From contig CM067568.1 in assembly GCA_034336665.1 (NCBI GenBank), positions 43,194,770 through 43,258,769 on the forward strand: DNA of 64,000 nucleotides. The letters run 5' to 3'. Positions 1 to 13,615 of the stretch are shown here, in pieces. This DNA is from Luscinia megarhynchos (taxonomy: Eukaryota; Chordata; Aves; Passeriformes; Turdidae). Position numbers and translations under genes: made by a program. The notes beneath the pieces were generated by a model. That model was given only the letters and a program-made list of their open reading frames with translations. It did not search any database and was not told the DNA's origin. Numbering within the stretch: the stretch's first letter is position 1; each line of letters opens with the position of its first letter.

Positions 1-3000
1 TAGATAAACACTTTTCCCCCCCTTTAATATAAACACAGATTCTCCCCATTGAGTAATCACCACAGGCTCTGTGCTCAGACTACAGATTTTAACAACTGTG
101 AAGGATTTTCCCCAGACATGCCTCTCAAGAACTTTATGCCACTCCCTCTTGTTAGCTTACAAATAGAAAATCTGTTTTGTGACTCCATTTAGAGCTTCAT
201 ACAGCATGTTTGTTTTGTGATCACCCAGCTGTTCTCATGTCATCATCTATATAGTAAGAAAAATTGTGAGGACAAGAAACAAACTATCTGCAACTCAGAG
301 TGTTAAACCATTTTCTTATGGGTTGTCTTTCTTCTTGTACCTGTGATAGGTGGGACATCATTAAAGATATTATTCTGAATACGTTAAAGTGAGGATGGCT
401 GCTTGAGAATTACAGTTGCAGGTGTGTGTTCTATTTCCCACTTCTGCATGCTTGAGAAGAAGAAGCTGGAAGATAACAATAACTGTCATGTTGATATTAT
501 GTGCATCCCAAGAATCCACTGAAGAGGAGCAATAATTAATTAGTTTTGCTCACTCTCTCCATTTTGTTTCTGTTTTGGTGTGCCTCTCTAATTATTCAGA
601 ACTTTGTTTCTTCAGGCTTACTCTCTAGAAAGAAAGTTAAATTAATTAAATACCAAATACCTTTAGTCTTCTATCTTCCACAGATTATTAGAGCAGAATG
701 GATTTTAAGCTGAACAGGCATCCCACATTTCCACTTGATCAATCACTGAGAATTTGTCTAGCAAGCTGTTAAAAAAAAAAAAAAAAAAAAAAAAGGGCAA
801 TCAGAAGATTTTCATCCTGTGCTGATGGCTCTTGTCCAACACCTTGTTTCTGACTACAAGGAAAGGTCTCTGTGACCATTTCTGGTGATTCTTATCCTTG
901 TCATATGAGAAAAGGATGTTCTCATCCTCAGATCTCAGAAGGTGACTGTAAAGGTTTGCCCCAGGTCTCTGTAAACTCTGTCTTACTGAGCAGAAAGTGA
1001 TATTAGCTGTGGGAGAAATGCAGCTGCCTGAAGTACCTGAAGCTGCTCACTTAAAAACCCCTACACTCCTCCCTTCAAATAAATATGTAAATAAAATCAT
1101 ATGTGAGATAAAGCAGCTTTAGATATTGAAATATTGTAAATCTAAGGAATATTGTGTCTACATTTCACAGTACAAGTAGCACCATTTATTGCATCCCATA
1201 TTTTTCTTGTGGTCCTTGGCAAGCTATCACTTACTGAATAAAAATCATTCATTATTCTCCACCACTCATCAAGAGTAAATCCATGAGTTTTAAGTCTTCA
1301 TTATTATTTCCCAGTCATTTTCAGAGAGACACCACATGTCAGACTAGGAAAGTGGAACAGTTTGGTAATCTCTGTAAGGAAGTCTCAGCCATACATTATA
1401 TGTTTTAATCTAATGCTTGTCCTTGATAAAACAATACATTCAGCTTTTGGATGAGGGCATTTCATCAGAAGTAGGAGGGTTCTCTGGTGGCAGAGAAAAT
1501 TACTTTGAGCTTCAGAGCTGCTGATCTGACAAACATGAAACTGAATTTTAAAAGCCTTTCTGAAATGATTCAACATTTTTGTAACTTTTGAGTGCCTATT
1601 TCACATTTACATACTCATACACTGCAATTCTTTCCCTGTTATTTGAAACAGGTCGTGGCTACTGATCTTCCAAGAGCTTTTTCACTGCCATCATCTTCAG
1701 CTCGGGTACCTACAGTTTTTATATGGAACTACAACTTCTACAAAGGAAAGGAAGAACTGAGGGTTAGAAGGGGAGACTACAACTGATGTTGAGGTTTTGT
1801 CCTACCAGATCACCCACTACAACTCACCTACAGATTTTCCAAGGGTGATAAAAAAAATATTTTGGAAGATTTAACTGCAGATGAAGAGACTCCTTATACA
1901 TGGGCCAGGGGATCAATTTTGTGTAATTAATGTGTGAGAGAAACACTGGTTTAAGAGAGAGATACACCTGAATGACACAGAAGCTGTTACATTCCCTCAT
2001 AAAAGGCAATTTATTTATGTCAGCTCCTTTGTGCTTTAAGTGCAGGCTTAAACTTCAAACCTGGAGAATGAATTATTTGGGGAGGATTTATAATGGGGTT
2101 TTGTTTTTTTATTTCTTCCCACTGTACATAATATAACTAAGTATCTTTTGGCTGAGGATCAATCCTGCCATCTTGTTCTGTAGAGAGTGTGGAAATGCAA
2201 AGAGAAATGTAATTTGTAATTGATTTTTTGTAAAGATGGCCCTCATCAATTTGATGAAGGAAATCTGAACAGATTTTGGTGCTGTCAATTACAATATGCC
2301 TCTACCCTTTGTGCTTCCAGGAGTTGTCAGTGCCCTGAGTGTTGATTTGCAAAACTTGTTTTACAAAAAACAGATAAATGTTTAGCAAAAGAATAGAAAG
2401 GGCCACTGCAATAGTAGAGAAGGTAGTCAATATTAATGCAGGATAGTTCCAGTGTGGAGGGCAGGTTTATCATGCATAGAGGCCTGGTTGGCAGAGCTCC
2501 TGGGGAGGGTGTACTGAAGGGAGGCAAAGGAGTCCAGGAAAGCTGGATATTCTTCAAAATCTTTAAAATGTGGAAGCAGGCTGTCCCCATGTAGCAAAAT
2601 GGATGGCCTTTTGGGGATCTGTCAGCCTGGAAAAAAAGGAGAAGTTATCAACCTTAAAAGAAGGGGCAGGCCACTCAGGAGGACAATGAGAATATTGTGG
2701 TTATGTAAGGAGAAAATTCAAAGGGCCAAAGCCCAGCTATAGCTTAACCAACCAACCTTTCCTTCCTTCCTTAACAGCCCCAGGAAAGTCCATTCATTTT
2801 TCTTTACAAGTTAATATAGCAACTGTGGTGTCACTCTTGCTTTGCTTTGCTACTTACTTGCACTAAACCCTTGAAAACAAGTATAAAGTACTATTTCAGT
2901 AGTACATACATTACTAATTTCTTTACATTATTATGTATGTTAGTCTTTAACTAAGCAGACTCCAGTCATCTGTTTTGTAAAATATGTCTATGTGTTTATA

Positions 3001-4288
3001 TCTAGCTGTAAAATCCATTAAAACGTCAGTTGTTAATTGCATCTAAAATTCCCTTTAGTTTTTATTTTTAATTATGCAATTTTTAATTGATTGCAATTGT
3101 TAAAGAACCTCCAAAAACCATGAATTTATAAAATAATTTATTTTCTTTATACTTGATGTGGAGAAGAAGAATAATTGTTAGCTCCAGACACAAATAATGA
3201 TATCTATAAAAGTTGAGCAAGCAAAATGATACAACAAATTGTCTTGAGTTTCTCATTTATAAAGTAGGGGACAATTGGAAGCCTTAAATTAAATTACATT
3301 AGTATTGACAAAAAAGCTTTTTTTATCTTCAGGCCACACAGGGAATAACCACAAATGCAAGTAAATATGACCCTGCATAATTAATAACTTGCAGAACTAG
3401 CTACATAATTCTATTTCTGTGGAACCAGACTGGCAGCTTCATGACTCTCCTGACAAGACAGGTAGGATGGAGTGAGAATATATTTACTCAGATATTGCTT
3501 CTTAAGTTGCTTCCTAGCATTAGACAGAGGAGCCAGAATGGTCCTTCACTCTCAAAGTTTTCTCTGGAAAAGTCTGTGCCAGCTAGGGTTGCCAGATAGT
3601 TCAGACACTATAAATTGTCTTTTTCTGGTGCTGTCTTCTAAAGCATCTTCTTCAGAAGAGTGTATGGAATATTGTATCTTTGCTGTGTGACCTCAGGCTT
3701 GGCAGTGGGCTCAGAAGAGTTTGTTTAAGTTTCGTGGCTTCTAGAGCTGTTCTAAAGGCCTCTGCATGGTAGAGGAAATCAAACTTATAATGACATTTGT
3801 GCAGGCTCTTGGAGAAATCTCTAAAGTGCATCACCCTCTGGACTGTAGTTAGACATCTTTGTGGAGGGAGCAAAGAGAGATTTCTGTCAGTGCAGACTGA
3901 ACATTTATGGCTGTTGCCATAAACCTATATGAATGTCTGATGGAGTGTGGCTGTGTGCTCCCATAACCATGACAACTTTCTGTTTAAAAAATGCTCAGCA
4001 GCTAGTAGGAAAAAGGGTAACTGTGCATGAGGGGGTGAAAAGAGCCTTGCATAGCTGACCTGCATATCTAGGGAGCAACTTATTTTAGGACAGTGAGCAA
4101 GGTCAGTGCCTTGGATTTCCTGAGTATACCAAAGGCTGAGCACACAAAATTGATTTGGCTATGACTACCATAGTTATCAACACTTAAAATGAATGCTGGT
4201 TATTCATTTCCTATGCATGCAGTAGTTCATAATCATTGGCCATTCTCAAATAAGCATGAAGGAATGTGGAGCAACTTTTATAGAATTC
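1..4288. other. AT-rich unique sequence, no gene recognised
   Basis: No exon, RNA gene or mobile element was recognised in this stretch. The longest open frame is 87 codons (2327-2590, minus) and has no similarity I can name. The only distinct items are an A-run at 771-794, annotated separately, and scattered short A/T runs. The base composition is typical of avian intergenic or intronic DNA. Confidence 0.7.
771..794. repeat. Poly(A) run, 24 bases
   Basis: An uninterrupted run of 24 A is seen. No target-site duplication and no recognisable retroposon body lie upstream, so it is called a simple mononucleotide tract rather than a retroposon tail. Confidence 0.9.
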
Positions 4289-4319
4289 ATTATGCCATGA
4301 ACATGACACATGGCATAAT
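4289..4319. repeat. Inverted repeat, 11-bp perfect arms
   Basis: The left arm ATTATGCCATG (4289-4299) and right arm CATGGCATAAT (4309-4319) are exact reverse complements separated by 9 bases. Pairing stops outside the arms apart from isolated matches. It could extrude as a small hairpin. No flanking duplication was seen, so it is not assigned to a transposon. Confidence 0.85.
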
Positions 4320-7300
4320 CATTATGAAGGCAATTTTATAAAGGAATAAATGTTAATTTCTTCAGGGACAGAGGAAATAATTCATTTTATTAAATGGCTT
4401 GTTAAGCCTATTTTGCCAACTCTTTTATCTGTTTGATTGGCTTGGCAGTAGAGCATGCTGAAAACAGATCTAGGCAGTATTTTAAATAAAATTTTGAATA
4501 TTTTGTTATCTTAACACATTCAAAGGAATGACATTTACTTAAGACAGTTGTATTGCTTACATTGACCCTTTTCACAGAGTCACTACACACCTTCACAAGT
4601 AGTTTATCATGTGGCCTTTCATTAATGCACAATTTGAACTCTGATAGGAGTGGGTGAATCTCAAGTGTTTCAGCTTGGTTCCAAGATCTTGTAGTGAGAA
4701 GTCAAACTCTACTCAAATATTTATAAAACTAAAAGGAAAATATTTCTGTTTTCTTCTTTTCATATCAATATAAGTAATAAGTTTGTCTTTAATCTGCATG
4801 AGAACAGACAAGTATAATATCACTTTCTTGGGAAAAAAAATCCACATTTGAAGACATTACCATCCTAAAAATAATTACCATGCATGCATGGGACAATGCA
4901 AATACTGAAATGCTATGTTATAGATATAGGTGATTCATTATTTTTTAACAATGCATACTTATTGTAGTGAATATGATCCACTGTAAAATCAAGTGAATGA
5001 AGTGTAAAGAAGCTGTAAATGATCCCTAAGTATTTGTGGAAATGTTTATTAGCATTGCATTTTGATGGCATTGTAGACCAATAATCTTATATTGCATAGA
5101 ACTCTCATTTAAAATAATTTAAAAGTGAGCTTCTTTTTGAACCTGGACTTCTTATACAAAATAACTTTAAGGACCTTTGGGGGAAAATGTTCTTATTTCA
5201 TCTTGGTGCTTTGTTTGTTTGCTGTGTTTTGTGGGTAGGTGTTTTGTTTGTTATGGGCTTTTTACTTTTGGAGCAGGAATCATAAGGAGACACTAAGGGA
5301 GATAACAAATTCAGTAATGGATGAGAGGACTGTGGAACTTGTCTGATCAAGCTGAAACCTACCAATAGAGTGCAAAAGTTTGCCCACCAACATGACCGTA
5401 CTAGGATTCAAATCTCCTCATTTTGAAATTCTGTGATGCACACTTATATAACTCTCATTAACCTCAGTAATATTTTACATTATATTCCTACTGCACATGC
5501 ATCTTGAATAAGTAATTCACCACAAAATTGTCCCTTGCCAGAACAATAAAAGCAAATTACAGACAATGGCATCCCAGAAAAAATTGCAATAGTAAAGTTA
5601 CAAATAACCAGTAAAATTGGCATGCTATATTTATAAGTTTAGGGTTTTCTGTGAAATGTGATAGCTTCACATTGCAAGACCTTATCTTCAGATTCTTATT
5701 TCACATGTTGAAAAGAGCAGAATGCCTAAAAAAACCACAGACAGTTTTAATGCATAGTGAATGTTAGTTCTTGATAGAAAAGTGTCCTTAGACAAGTTAA
5801 TCTATCTTCTAATAGGGCACAGGGTATTTCCTTGTACTTATTAATAATTTTATTCAACTTGTCAATACTTATTTTTATGAAAAAAATATTATTTTTTTAC
5901 AAAATATGGCAAGGTCTCTAATCCCTCTTGCAGGTAAAAATATGCCAGCCAGTGCATAAGAAAAATGTTTTGATATGTCCACAAAGAAACAGACAGGACT
6001 AGAACTTGGCCCTCACTGCAGAAAGCATTGAACTCTGCTCATTTCTTGTGTTTTCACTGACCATTCAACTAGGAGACCTGTGTTTATTGAACCACAGATA
6101 ATTCTAGAAGGAGAAATTAGTTCAGAACAAGAAAACATTATCCCCAAATGGAGTCAAGATGATAGCTGGGATGAACTCTTCCCATGTACATTTCCAGATG
6201 ATAATCAGTTTAACATGTGGTCATGTTGTTTTTTAAAAAAAAAAAATTCATGCAGCTACTTCTCTGTGCAGGCTTTTCAAAACCAGCTCCATCAGAGAAT
6301 ACTGCACTCCTGTGTTACTTCCAGAAATGCTGAGCCTGAACCATTGAAAATGGCTTATCTGGAAAATATTATTGTGAGGTGAATCAAACTAAATTAATAC
6401 CATCACTGGTGCTTGGAAAGAATGTGGCTGGTCTTAATAACTGCAGTAGTGCTTTCCAAATTCTCTCACAAATTGTTCCAACTAGTAGCTGCTACTATAA
6501 GTATAATTGAAAAATATATTCACTGTTCCATTAGTGGTATTTCAATGTCACTTTGGAATGCCATGAAATGGTACAGGATAGAATGAGTCAGTAACATTAT
6601 ATTATTGATTTTAGTACAGCCTTATTTTTCTTACAGTAGCATAAGAAAAGAATTAGGGTACATTCAGTAAGATGCTCTGAATTATATTTTACAGGAAAAG
6701 GGTTACAGATTACAAATATTCTTTAAATATATCATCATAGATACTGAATTTCAAGCACATTTACTGACACTCTTAGAATGAGTTGAGTGCATGTTTGACT
6801 TACATCTATAGTATCCAACACTGAAATAAAAACCCATGGTAGAAGCAGCTCTAGAGTAATGAGGAGGGACAGGTGAATGTAACAGCCACTGTCACAGCTC
6901 TAGGTCAGTTCAGAGACCTCTTCCTGGAGCAGTCAGCAACTTGGAAAGCTTAGGGTAAGTAGAAACAGATGCATAACTCCAAGCCTTGTTACTGCACTAA
7001 GCAAAAATTTCTGATTTGGCTTTAAGAAGTGTTGGTCACACACATCTCCCCACGAGCAGTTGGAGAAAGAATTTCTCACAAAGGAATGGATGGCAAGCTG
7101 AAGGTTGTGAATATCTTCAACCAGCTTATCATCCTATAGCCTCCTCTTCCAAAATTTGCAATGAAGAACCAGTTAAATTGCTTTTAGTACATTTTTAGGC
7201 AACAGCAGGAAAAGGAGAGTCGAGATTACTTTTTGAATCAGGAGCATGCCATTTTTGCTTCAGCTAGGAAAATCTTTTGGAAAAGACACTGAAATCTTCA

Positions 7301-8109
7301 TTTACTTTTTTTAGCTGTGATGTTCACCCTTTTCATGATCTGCCTGGTTTTTCAGTTAATTTTCTTTCTAATTTATTTATAGATGAAAATTGATACCAGC
7401 TGTAAAATTAGTTTTTATTTATTAAGCTCACTTTTTTTGTTGTGTGTATTCCAGTCACACACACATCATAGTTTTGATGGGACTAGGATACACCCTGGAC
7501 CTTGAAAATTCATTACAGGAAGTGGAATCTGGATGGAAATGATAAAATTTTCCTAGAGAAAATTATCTTTCAACAAAGCAACCAACATCTCATGGAAAAA
7601 TAGGGTGAGCAAATATCCATGCTTAGAGGAAAGCACTGTTTCAGTATTTAATCAGCCAAACAGGTGTCTGTTATTTCCAAGACTACTAAAATCAGAATAG
7701 ATGAATGTTTGTCAAGCTTTCATGCTGATTTTGTGAGTCAGAGTGTTACTGCTACATTTCACTGTCCAAAAGTTGCTGGGAAACTTGTATGTTCAAAACC
7801 AGATGGGACTCTGTACTTTGCCAGTTATTAATAGTTGTCTTTTTATTTTCATTTTCTCTTTTTCATTTTTTGGAGGAGGGGTATGGAGGTCATTATTTAC
7901 TTTCCATTTAAGCAGATCCTTCAACTCAAAGGAGATCCAGTTCCTTTCACTCAGATCAATGAACTTTCATTTCACTGTCATTATGGGTTCTGGCTTTACT
8001 AGTAATTGTAAAAAATATCCTTACTAGCTGCATTCTATCCTACGAAATAATAGTGGCTTGCTTGATTATCAAAAGTATTTTAAGAAAAGATTATTTTTAA
8101 ATTGCTATG
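4320..8109. other. AT-rich unique sequence, no gene recognised
   Basis: Nothing gene-like is recognised. The longest open frame, 6080-6382 (+, 100 codons), begins at GTG rather than ATG and runs through an A-rich tract near 6235-6247, so it is not credible as a vertebrate CDS. A perfect 14-bp palindrome, CCATGCATGCATGG, lies at 4878-4891, and a short T/G-rich patch lies near 5200-5265. Confidence 0.7.
4878..4891. repeat. Perfect 14-bp palindrome (CCATGCATGCATGG)
   Basis: The sequence equals its own reverse complement and is a run of alternating ATGC steps. Only the palindrome is observed. Overlapping TGCATG-type motifs are known RNA- and DNA-binding words, but no function is claimed. Confidence 0.85.
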
Positions 8110-8230
8110 GATTTTTTTGTTGTTCCTGTTTGTTTGGAGGGATTTTGGTTGTTTTTTTGGTTGGGTTTTTTTGTTTTTGTTTTTTGGTTTTTGTTTGTTT
8201 TTTTTTGGGGGTGTTTGGGAGGGGGTAGGT
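8110..8230. repeat. T/G-rich low-complexity tract
   Basis: About 120 bases consist almost entirely of T and G on this strand, with T-runs of five to nine bases and G-runs of three to five near the end (8206-8227). It reads as degenerate (TTTG)n-like simple sequence. Only three closely spaced G-runs are present, so it falls short of the usual four-run quadruplex pattern. Confidence 0.85.
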
Positions 8231-11066
8231 TGCTCTTTTGTTTAACTAATTTATAGACTTTTAACTTGTAAAAATAAAAATAAAATTAAAAAGCCAAAAC
8301 AAGGGGTTAATTTTAAACAACCTGTTTTTAGACTTTTTCCTGTATTCAAGCATTTTGCATGAATGAGAATATATTTGCACACCCTTCTTTGAATGAGTCT
8401 CTGATGTTCCTGACTGGGAAATCTGCAGAGACCCAAACTGTTGTTGTTATGAGGTCATGCTGGTGTACATTGCTCCTTGGAGCTGAGTAGAACTGTTTTT
8501 GCCATTCTGTATTCCTTTTGTTCAATATTAATGTTGAGGATCAGTTTCTGCATTGCTTCTCTTTTTCTTCAGTGCTGGCAAAGGAGTGAAGGTTTATGGG
8601 ACACATATGAGATCATTTATTGAGTGTTACAAGAAGCACACTCTGCATGTAATTTGATACAGGAGCTACTATGGTAGATACATTTTGATTTTAAGTGGTA
8701 AATAAGTTTGGTGAAACCCACATAACTTGTCAGTGCAAGTTAAGTTGCTTGGGAACTAGACAAGGATACACACTGGGCCATTCAGTTAGTTGTTTTTTTT
8801 ATTGAACTGGTAAATTAGCATGTGAAAATCCATATAACCTGTCATTCTCGAGGTTAAAATTATTGCCAATGGGCCTATGATTCACACTGGGCTATTTAAG
8901 CAATTTTTAAAAATCGTGGTGGTAATGGATAACTCTGTTTTGAGCACTGGAGCTGTTAAATCCATATCCTGTTGACTTTGGCTTCTTTCCTCTAGCACCA
9001 CCCAGCCCAGTCTGTATGATGGAGGAGCTAGTAGATTCTGAAGGGAAATGAATCATAAAAGGGGTACTTCTCTATTTTTCAGGTTAAATATGTGACTCAA
9101 AGCCCCATATCTGAAGGCAACTAAAAGAAGGAACCACATCCAGCTTCTTTCTGTGTAAGAAAACTTGAAGCCTCCATGTATCTTTTTGTTTTCCATAATC
9201 TTATAAATATGTTTTATGCATTTTATAAATTCACAAATATTATATCTTCATGATTTCATCCCCCATCTCATCAAAATAAAGTTTCTATCTCTATGATTAT
9301 AGGATTGAATAATGAATACAAATAAACTGCAATCCAATTAAAGTTTTAACTACCTGTAACTGGGCTTTGAATTTTAAACTCTACTGATTTTTTTCCTCCT
9401 ATTAAACCCTTATTCTTCTTTATTTCCTTTTTTTTTTCTTTTCTGCTTTATAGCCAATTTATGATTCAGCAAAAATCCAAGATTGATAAAACTTTGGGGA
9501 AGAATATTTAAGAGTATTTACAACATAAAAGTAATTCAAGCCTCTCCATCAGCTCTCCTAACAGAACAGCTCACGTGGGATCTGCTCAAGATCACCTTAG
9601 CACTGTGTTCTCTCTTCTGAGGCAGCCAGACTCTGCCTGTTTGACAGGCTCCCTTTTTCAATGTGATGGAGTTGGAGCTTCACACCTGTGAGCTAAGCCA
9701 CTGTCTCATTCAACATAGCCCACTGCACAGCGAGGTTGATAGAAATTTTGTTTAATTAGTAATAATCCAAGCTAGAATTGATTAATTAACAGTGATAAAA
9801 TGTTTTATCCCAGTCAGCTCTCTAGCCCCTCACCCCAAATTTTCACCTTAAATTTTATTGAACATCTGTTTCTTATTTAGTTTTTTTACTTTCATAAAGT
9901 TTATCTTTTTCCTAGCAAAGGTTTCTATCCTTCGGAAAAGAAGGTGGTGTGGATCTGCACAGGTGGCAGGGGTACTCTGGATGGGCTGCAGTTTCTGAAC
10001 TCTACACCACACATGCAGTGAGGTCAGCATGTCCAAGGTACCCACAGAGAGAGGTCATTTCCCCAGGACTTTCAGGCATCTGCTGTTTTCATTGGAGCTA
10101 CTGGTACTGTTTCTGCAGGAATGCTAGCCACCCAAGAACTTTGCCAAATTCACTTTGTACCAGGCACACAAAACTGTCAGGCCAAAATAAAGAAATAATC
10201 AGGATGCACAGAGGTGCAGTCTCATATGTTAGATATGGACACAGGTCTAGCTAACATTTTGGAGGGCTCACTTAGTGCTATGAGAAAGCCACATGCTCTG
10301 GCACCAGATGTATTCTCACTACTCTGTTTTTACTTCGTTTACTTCATTGAAAACAATTTCTGTTTTATTCTTCACGTAAGGTTTCCTTATCCAACCTTTG
10401 GCACCACACAGATGATGAAGTGTCTTTGACTTCTTGCCCTCCTACCTCAACATCTTTCAGCTTTTAAAGTCACAGTACATTTTCTCACCAATTATTTTCT
10501 CCTATTGTTTAGAGAAGGGTAGAAACAGCTTAAAATCCACCACTCTTTATCTATTTACAAAACTCACCCGAAATACACTTCACTTGGTGCTGAGTTACAT
10601 CTATGAACCTTCATGTCAATTCACCTCCTGACCTCTTGCTATCTACTGGAGTTTCATGGTTTTTGAGAGACAAAGCTAAAGCCATGGAGGAGCACACAGG
10701 CACGCAGCAATCAGTCCTGGGATTCACAGGCAGACACTTTACTTATTTTGGTGTGCTTCCAGTGTAATTGAAACAACTGAGTCATCTGTTGAATTTATTT
10801 ATACTTGGGCAAAATCTTATCACTTTGTTGCATTTGCACAAGCAAAATAACTCTCAGCTTAAGTATAATGAACCCCTTTGGTCAGTCAAATGTGGCAAGA
10901 GTATTTATTCATTCATTTGTTCATTCATCCATTGATTTGTATGTATCCACTACAGAGTGTCTTAGTCCAAAGTATTTACTATTCAAGAAAATATAAAGCA
11001 ACTGGTGCTCTGCTACTGAGGTTGATGTTTTTTGGATATTACAGGCACAGATTTTGCATAGCAGGA
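8231..11066. other. Unique sequence, no gene recognised
   Basis: Two overlapping plus-strand open frames (9949-10254, 101 codons; 10214-10429, 71 codons) have no recognisable domain and lie in different frames. A degenerate TTCA-type patch occurs at about 10905-10935. The 17-base word TTGATTAATTAACAGTG at 9778-9794 recurs exactly near 14.8 kb and is annotated separately. Confidence 0.65.
9778..9794 (+). repeat. 17-bp word shared with 14828-14844 (copy 1)
   Basis: TTGATTAATTAACAGTG occurs here and again, identically and in the same orientation, about 5 kb downstream. It contains the palindrome TTAATTAA and, on the minus strand, a GTTAAT half-site of the type bound by HNF1-class homeodomain proteins. 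Shared function is inference only. Confidence 0.8.
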
Positions 11067-11232
11067 TCAGAGAATCACTGATTATCTTGAGTTGGATCCC
11101 ATAAGGATCATTGAAGTCCAGCTCCTTGCACATACAGACACCCCAAGAGTCACACCATGTGCCTTGGGGTGAGAGCATTGTCCAAACACTTCTTGAGCTC
11201 TGTCAGGCTTGGTGCTGTGACCACATCCCTGC
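11067..11232 (-). mobile_element. CR1 LINE, 3'-end fragment
   Basis: The plus strand carries the reverse complement of the avian CR1 3' terminus: an AGAATCAC-type end, then GTTGGATCCC, a 'gtccagctcc' block and the very typical stretch around 11187-11229 (cttcttgagctctgtcaggcttggtgctgtgaccac, read in pieces). The similarity stops after the 'accacatccct' block. CR1 elements are usually 5'-truncated, and only about 165 bp of tail remains here. The overlapping short open frames are LINE-derived noise. Confidence 0.85.
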
Positions 11233-12501
11233 TTCCTATCAGTAGGAGCACAAGGATTTCTCTTAACTTCATAGAATTCAGCATTTCTTTTGCACTTTCC
11301 AAAAATAATATGACAGTGAAATCTTGGTCATTTGAAATGCAAAGCTGACAGAAGTTGGTGGATGATTTTGAGCTCTTTATGCTGACATGGAATTTCACTA
11401 GTTCTGCCATTTTTATGAGGTCTATTTTTTATTTTTATTTTGAGAGGAGGGGGTTGTGTTATTTATATGCAATAGAATATAAAATACAATTTTTGTATGA
11501 AACAGAATAAACATGCAATCAATAGCTCATAGAGAATCTTCCCTGGCCAGTATTCTGGGATAACCTATCTGCCCTTTCCTGCAAATGTGATAGATGAGAA
11601 CTATAAGTACAGACTGTTATTAGCATGTAGACTAACCTTGGTCCTATCAATTCCTTACTGTTAAGCATGGAATATGTCACCTATCACCTCTGCAAGTTTC
11701 AGAAATCTCCATATAAAATGTTTTATGTTATTAGCCCACATAGAAAAAAAAGTTTCCATTTATTCAGACAATGTCAATGCCAGTGGTTGAAACTGGTCAG
11801 CTGTATCCCTAAAAATTTAAGCTTTTTTCTCCTCCTGTTTGGTAGAAGAGGAGGAGAAAAGTCAGGCAAGAACAAGGGTCAGAAGAACGTATTCTGCAGA
11901 ACAAAAACTCCCTTTTGTGGATGTTTGCAGTGAAGCAAAATTTACAATCTCCCCTGTAGCAGCAGCCAGGTCCATTTTCTCTCTTCTCCCATTGAGTGCT
12001 GCTCTTCCAAATTTCATTCATAAAAATATTATTTTAGGAAAGCATAAAATCAGTTCAAATTTCAATGTCTGTAATTCAAAGGCTGAAAAAAGCTATTTGA
12101 ACATTACATGTTTTGGTTTAATCCAAAAAGTAAAACTTGCAAATCCACACGGGTTTTCTGTCCCTTCTCTCTGGCTGAGACTTGATAAAAGCATAAAGTG
12201 AGAGAAACAAAAATCAAGGAGAAAATAATAAACCTGGAGTAATCCTAATAACAAATTATCATATGAAATACCATTACAGGGAATTATATATACTTGCATC
12301 ATTTAGACACCAGTCATGCTTTTCAAAACAGATTTTGGCATATATTTCAGTATTATCTGTGCTAAATTTGGGCTGACAAATACAGTGAACTACTGTGAGA
12401 GCTTCACACTCTAATTTCAACAGAAGAGGATGTCTAGACATCTTAGATTCTGAGCACAAACCAAGAGATGAAATTACAACCTTTAAACTGACCTAGCAGT
12501 T

Positions 12502-12547
12502 CACATGTGTGTGTGTCTGTGTGTGAGTGCATGAGCTTGTGTGTGGG
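12502..12547. repeat. Imperfect (TG)n tract
   Basis: Alternating TG/CA steps are interrupted by a few substitutions (tctgtg, agtgcatgagc). It is a short degenerate dinucleotide microsatellite. Confidence 0.85.
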
Positions 12548-13590
12548 AATTTGTAGGTGTCTACAGAAGCATACAAAAACAGCAATCACATGTCATTCCC
12601 TCCTATTTAAAACACAGCATTAAGAAAACAGTCCTGTAGCTACAGGTACTACCAATACATGACCACAGCCATTTTAAAGTCATAAAGAGAAATTCAAAGA
12701 AATGGTGTTAAATGGCCTTTTTTCTAAAATCATAAAGCTAAAAATAGCCCACAAGATATCACATTCAAGAAAAATTTAGTAATTAATTTTAAGGAGCTCA
12801 GACTGATCTATTTCAAGAATGCTATACAACCTAGATGGAAGAACTATGGTCTTTTCAACAGAGAAATGTATTCTCTCTTAAAGAAAGAAGATTTTTTGCA
12901 AAGGTCTTTTCAAAATAGTGAATGGTATAAATAGCAGATAAAGTTCAATAAAATTTTGTCCTGACAGACAAAATGGCAGAAAAACTCCAAACACTGAACA
13001 GTGAACAAGAATTATTGTATAAAAGAAGATGTCTAGGGTGGGCCATAGTGTTTCTAATTTTCTAGATTAATCTTGAGCCAAAAATTGACTGCCTTTATCC
13101 AGAAGGGCAAAGCAGTGTAAATCTCCCTCTTACAGAGTTCTGACCTAGCCCTGACACCAGCTTATCACCACCTGAAAATTGAGTTCTCTAAGTCGTAGTT
13201 GAAGTTTATGGTTTTGTTTTTACTGTAATGTTTGATAAAGAAAACACAAGTGTATGGGTTTTTTGTTTATAGGCAAAAATGAAATCAAACATTAAATTGT
13301 CACACTGAAAAAAGAAATAAGTTAATGAACCTTATCTAATGACACCTGAGAGAAAATAATGCCAGCAGCAGGCAACTATTTGACTGCAAGGACAGGTCTT
13401 GCAGAAAACAATGTAGTTGTCTGGAAGTAAATGTGACAGCTTAAAAACACAAATTAAGAAACAGTTTAAAGTTTGACTGTATTTTTCTGACCATATCAAC
13501 TGCTTGCTCTACATGGCAAGGATATGACAGAGTTTGCAGTACTGGAAATTTGTCCTCTAAGCTGCATATACAAGGTGCAAAATATAAACC

Positions 13591-13615
13591 TTTTTATTAT
13601 TATTACTATTATTAA
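13591..13615. repeat. Short TTA/ATT trinucleotide run
   Basis: About 25 bases of TTA repeats are interrupted by one C. It is flanked by AAACCTTT (left) and AAAGGTTT (right), which form a weak inverted repeat around the run. Confidence 0.7.

Noticed and set aside
771..794. A-run as the tail of a processed pseudogene or SINE
   Set aside because: No flanking duplication and no recognisable body upstream.
6080..6382. 100-codon plus-strand open frame
   Set aside because: It begins at GTG, crosses an A13-type tract and shows no domain or splice context.
8206..8227. Possible G-quadruplex at the end of the T/G tract
   Set aside because: Only three G-runs of three or more lie within loop distance; a fourth is missing.
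11839..12201. 120-codon plus-strand open frame
   Set aside because: Overlaps open frames on the other strand and in another frame, has no domain and no exon-like boundaries.
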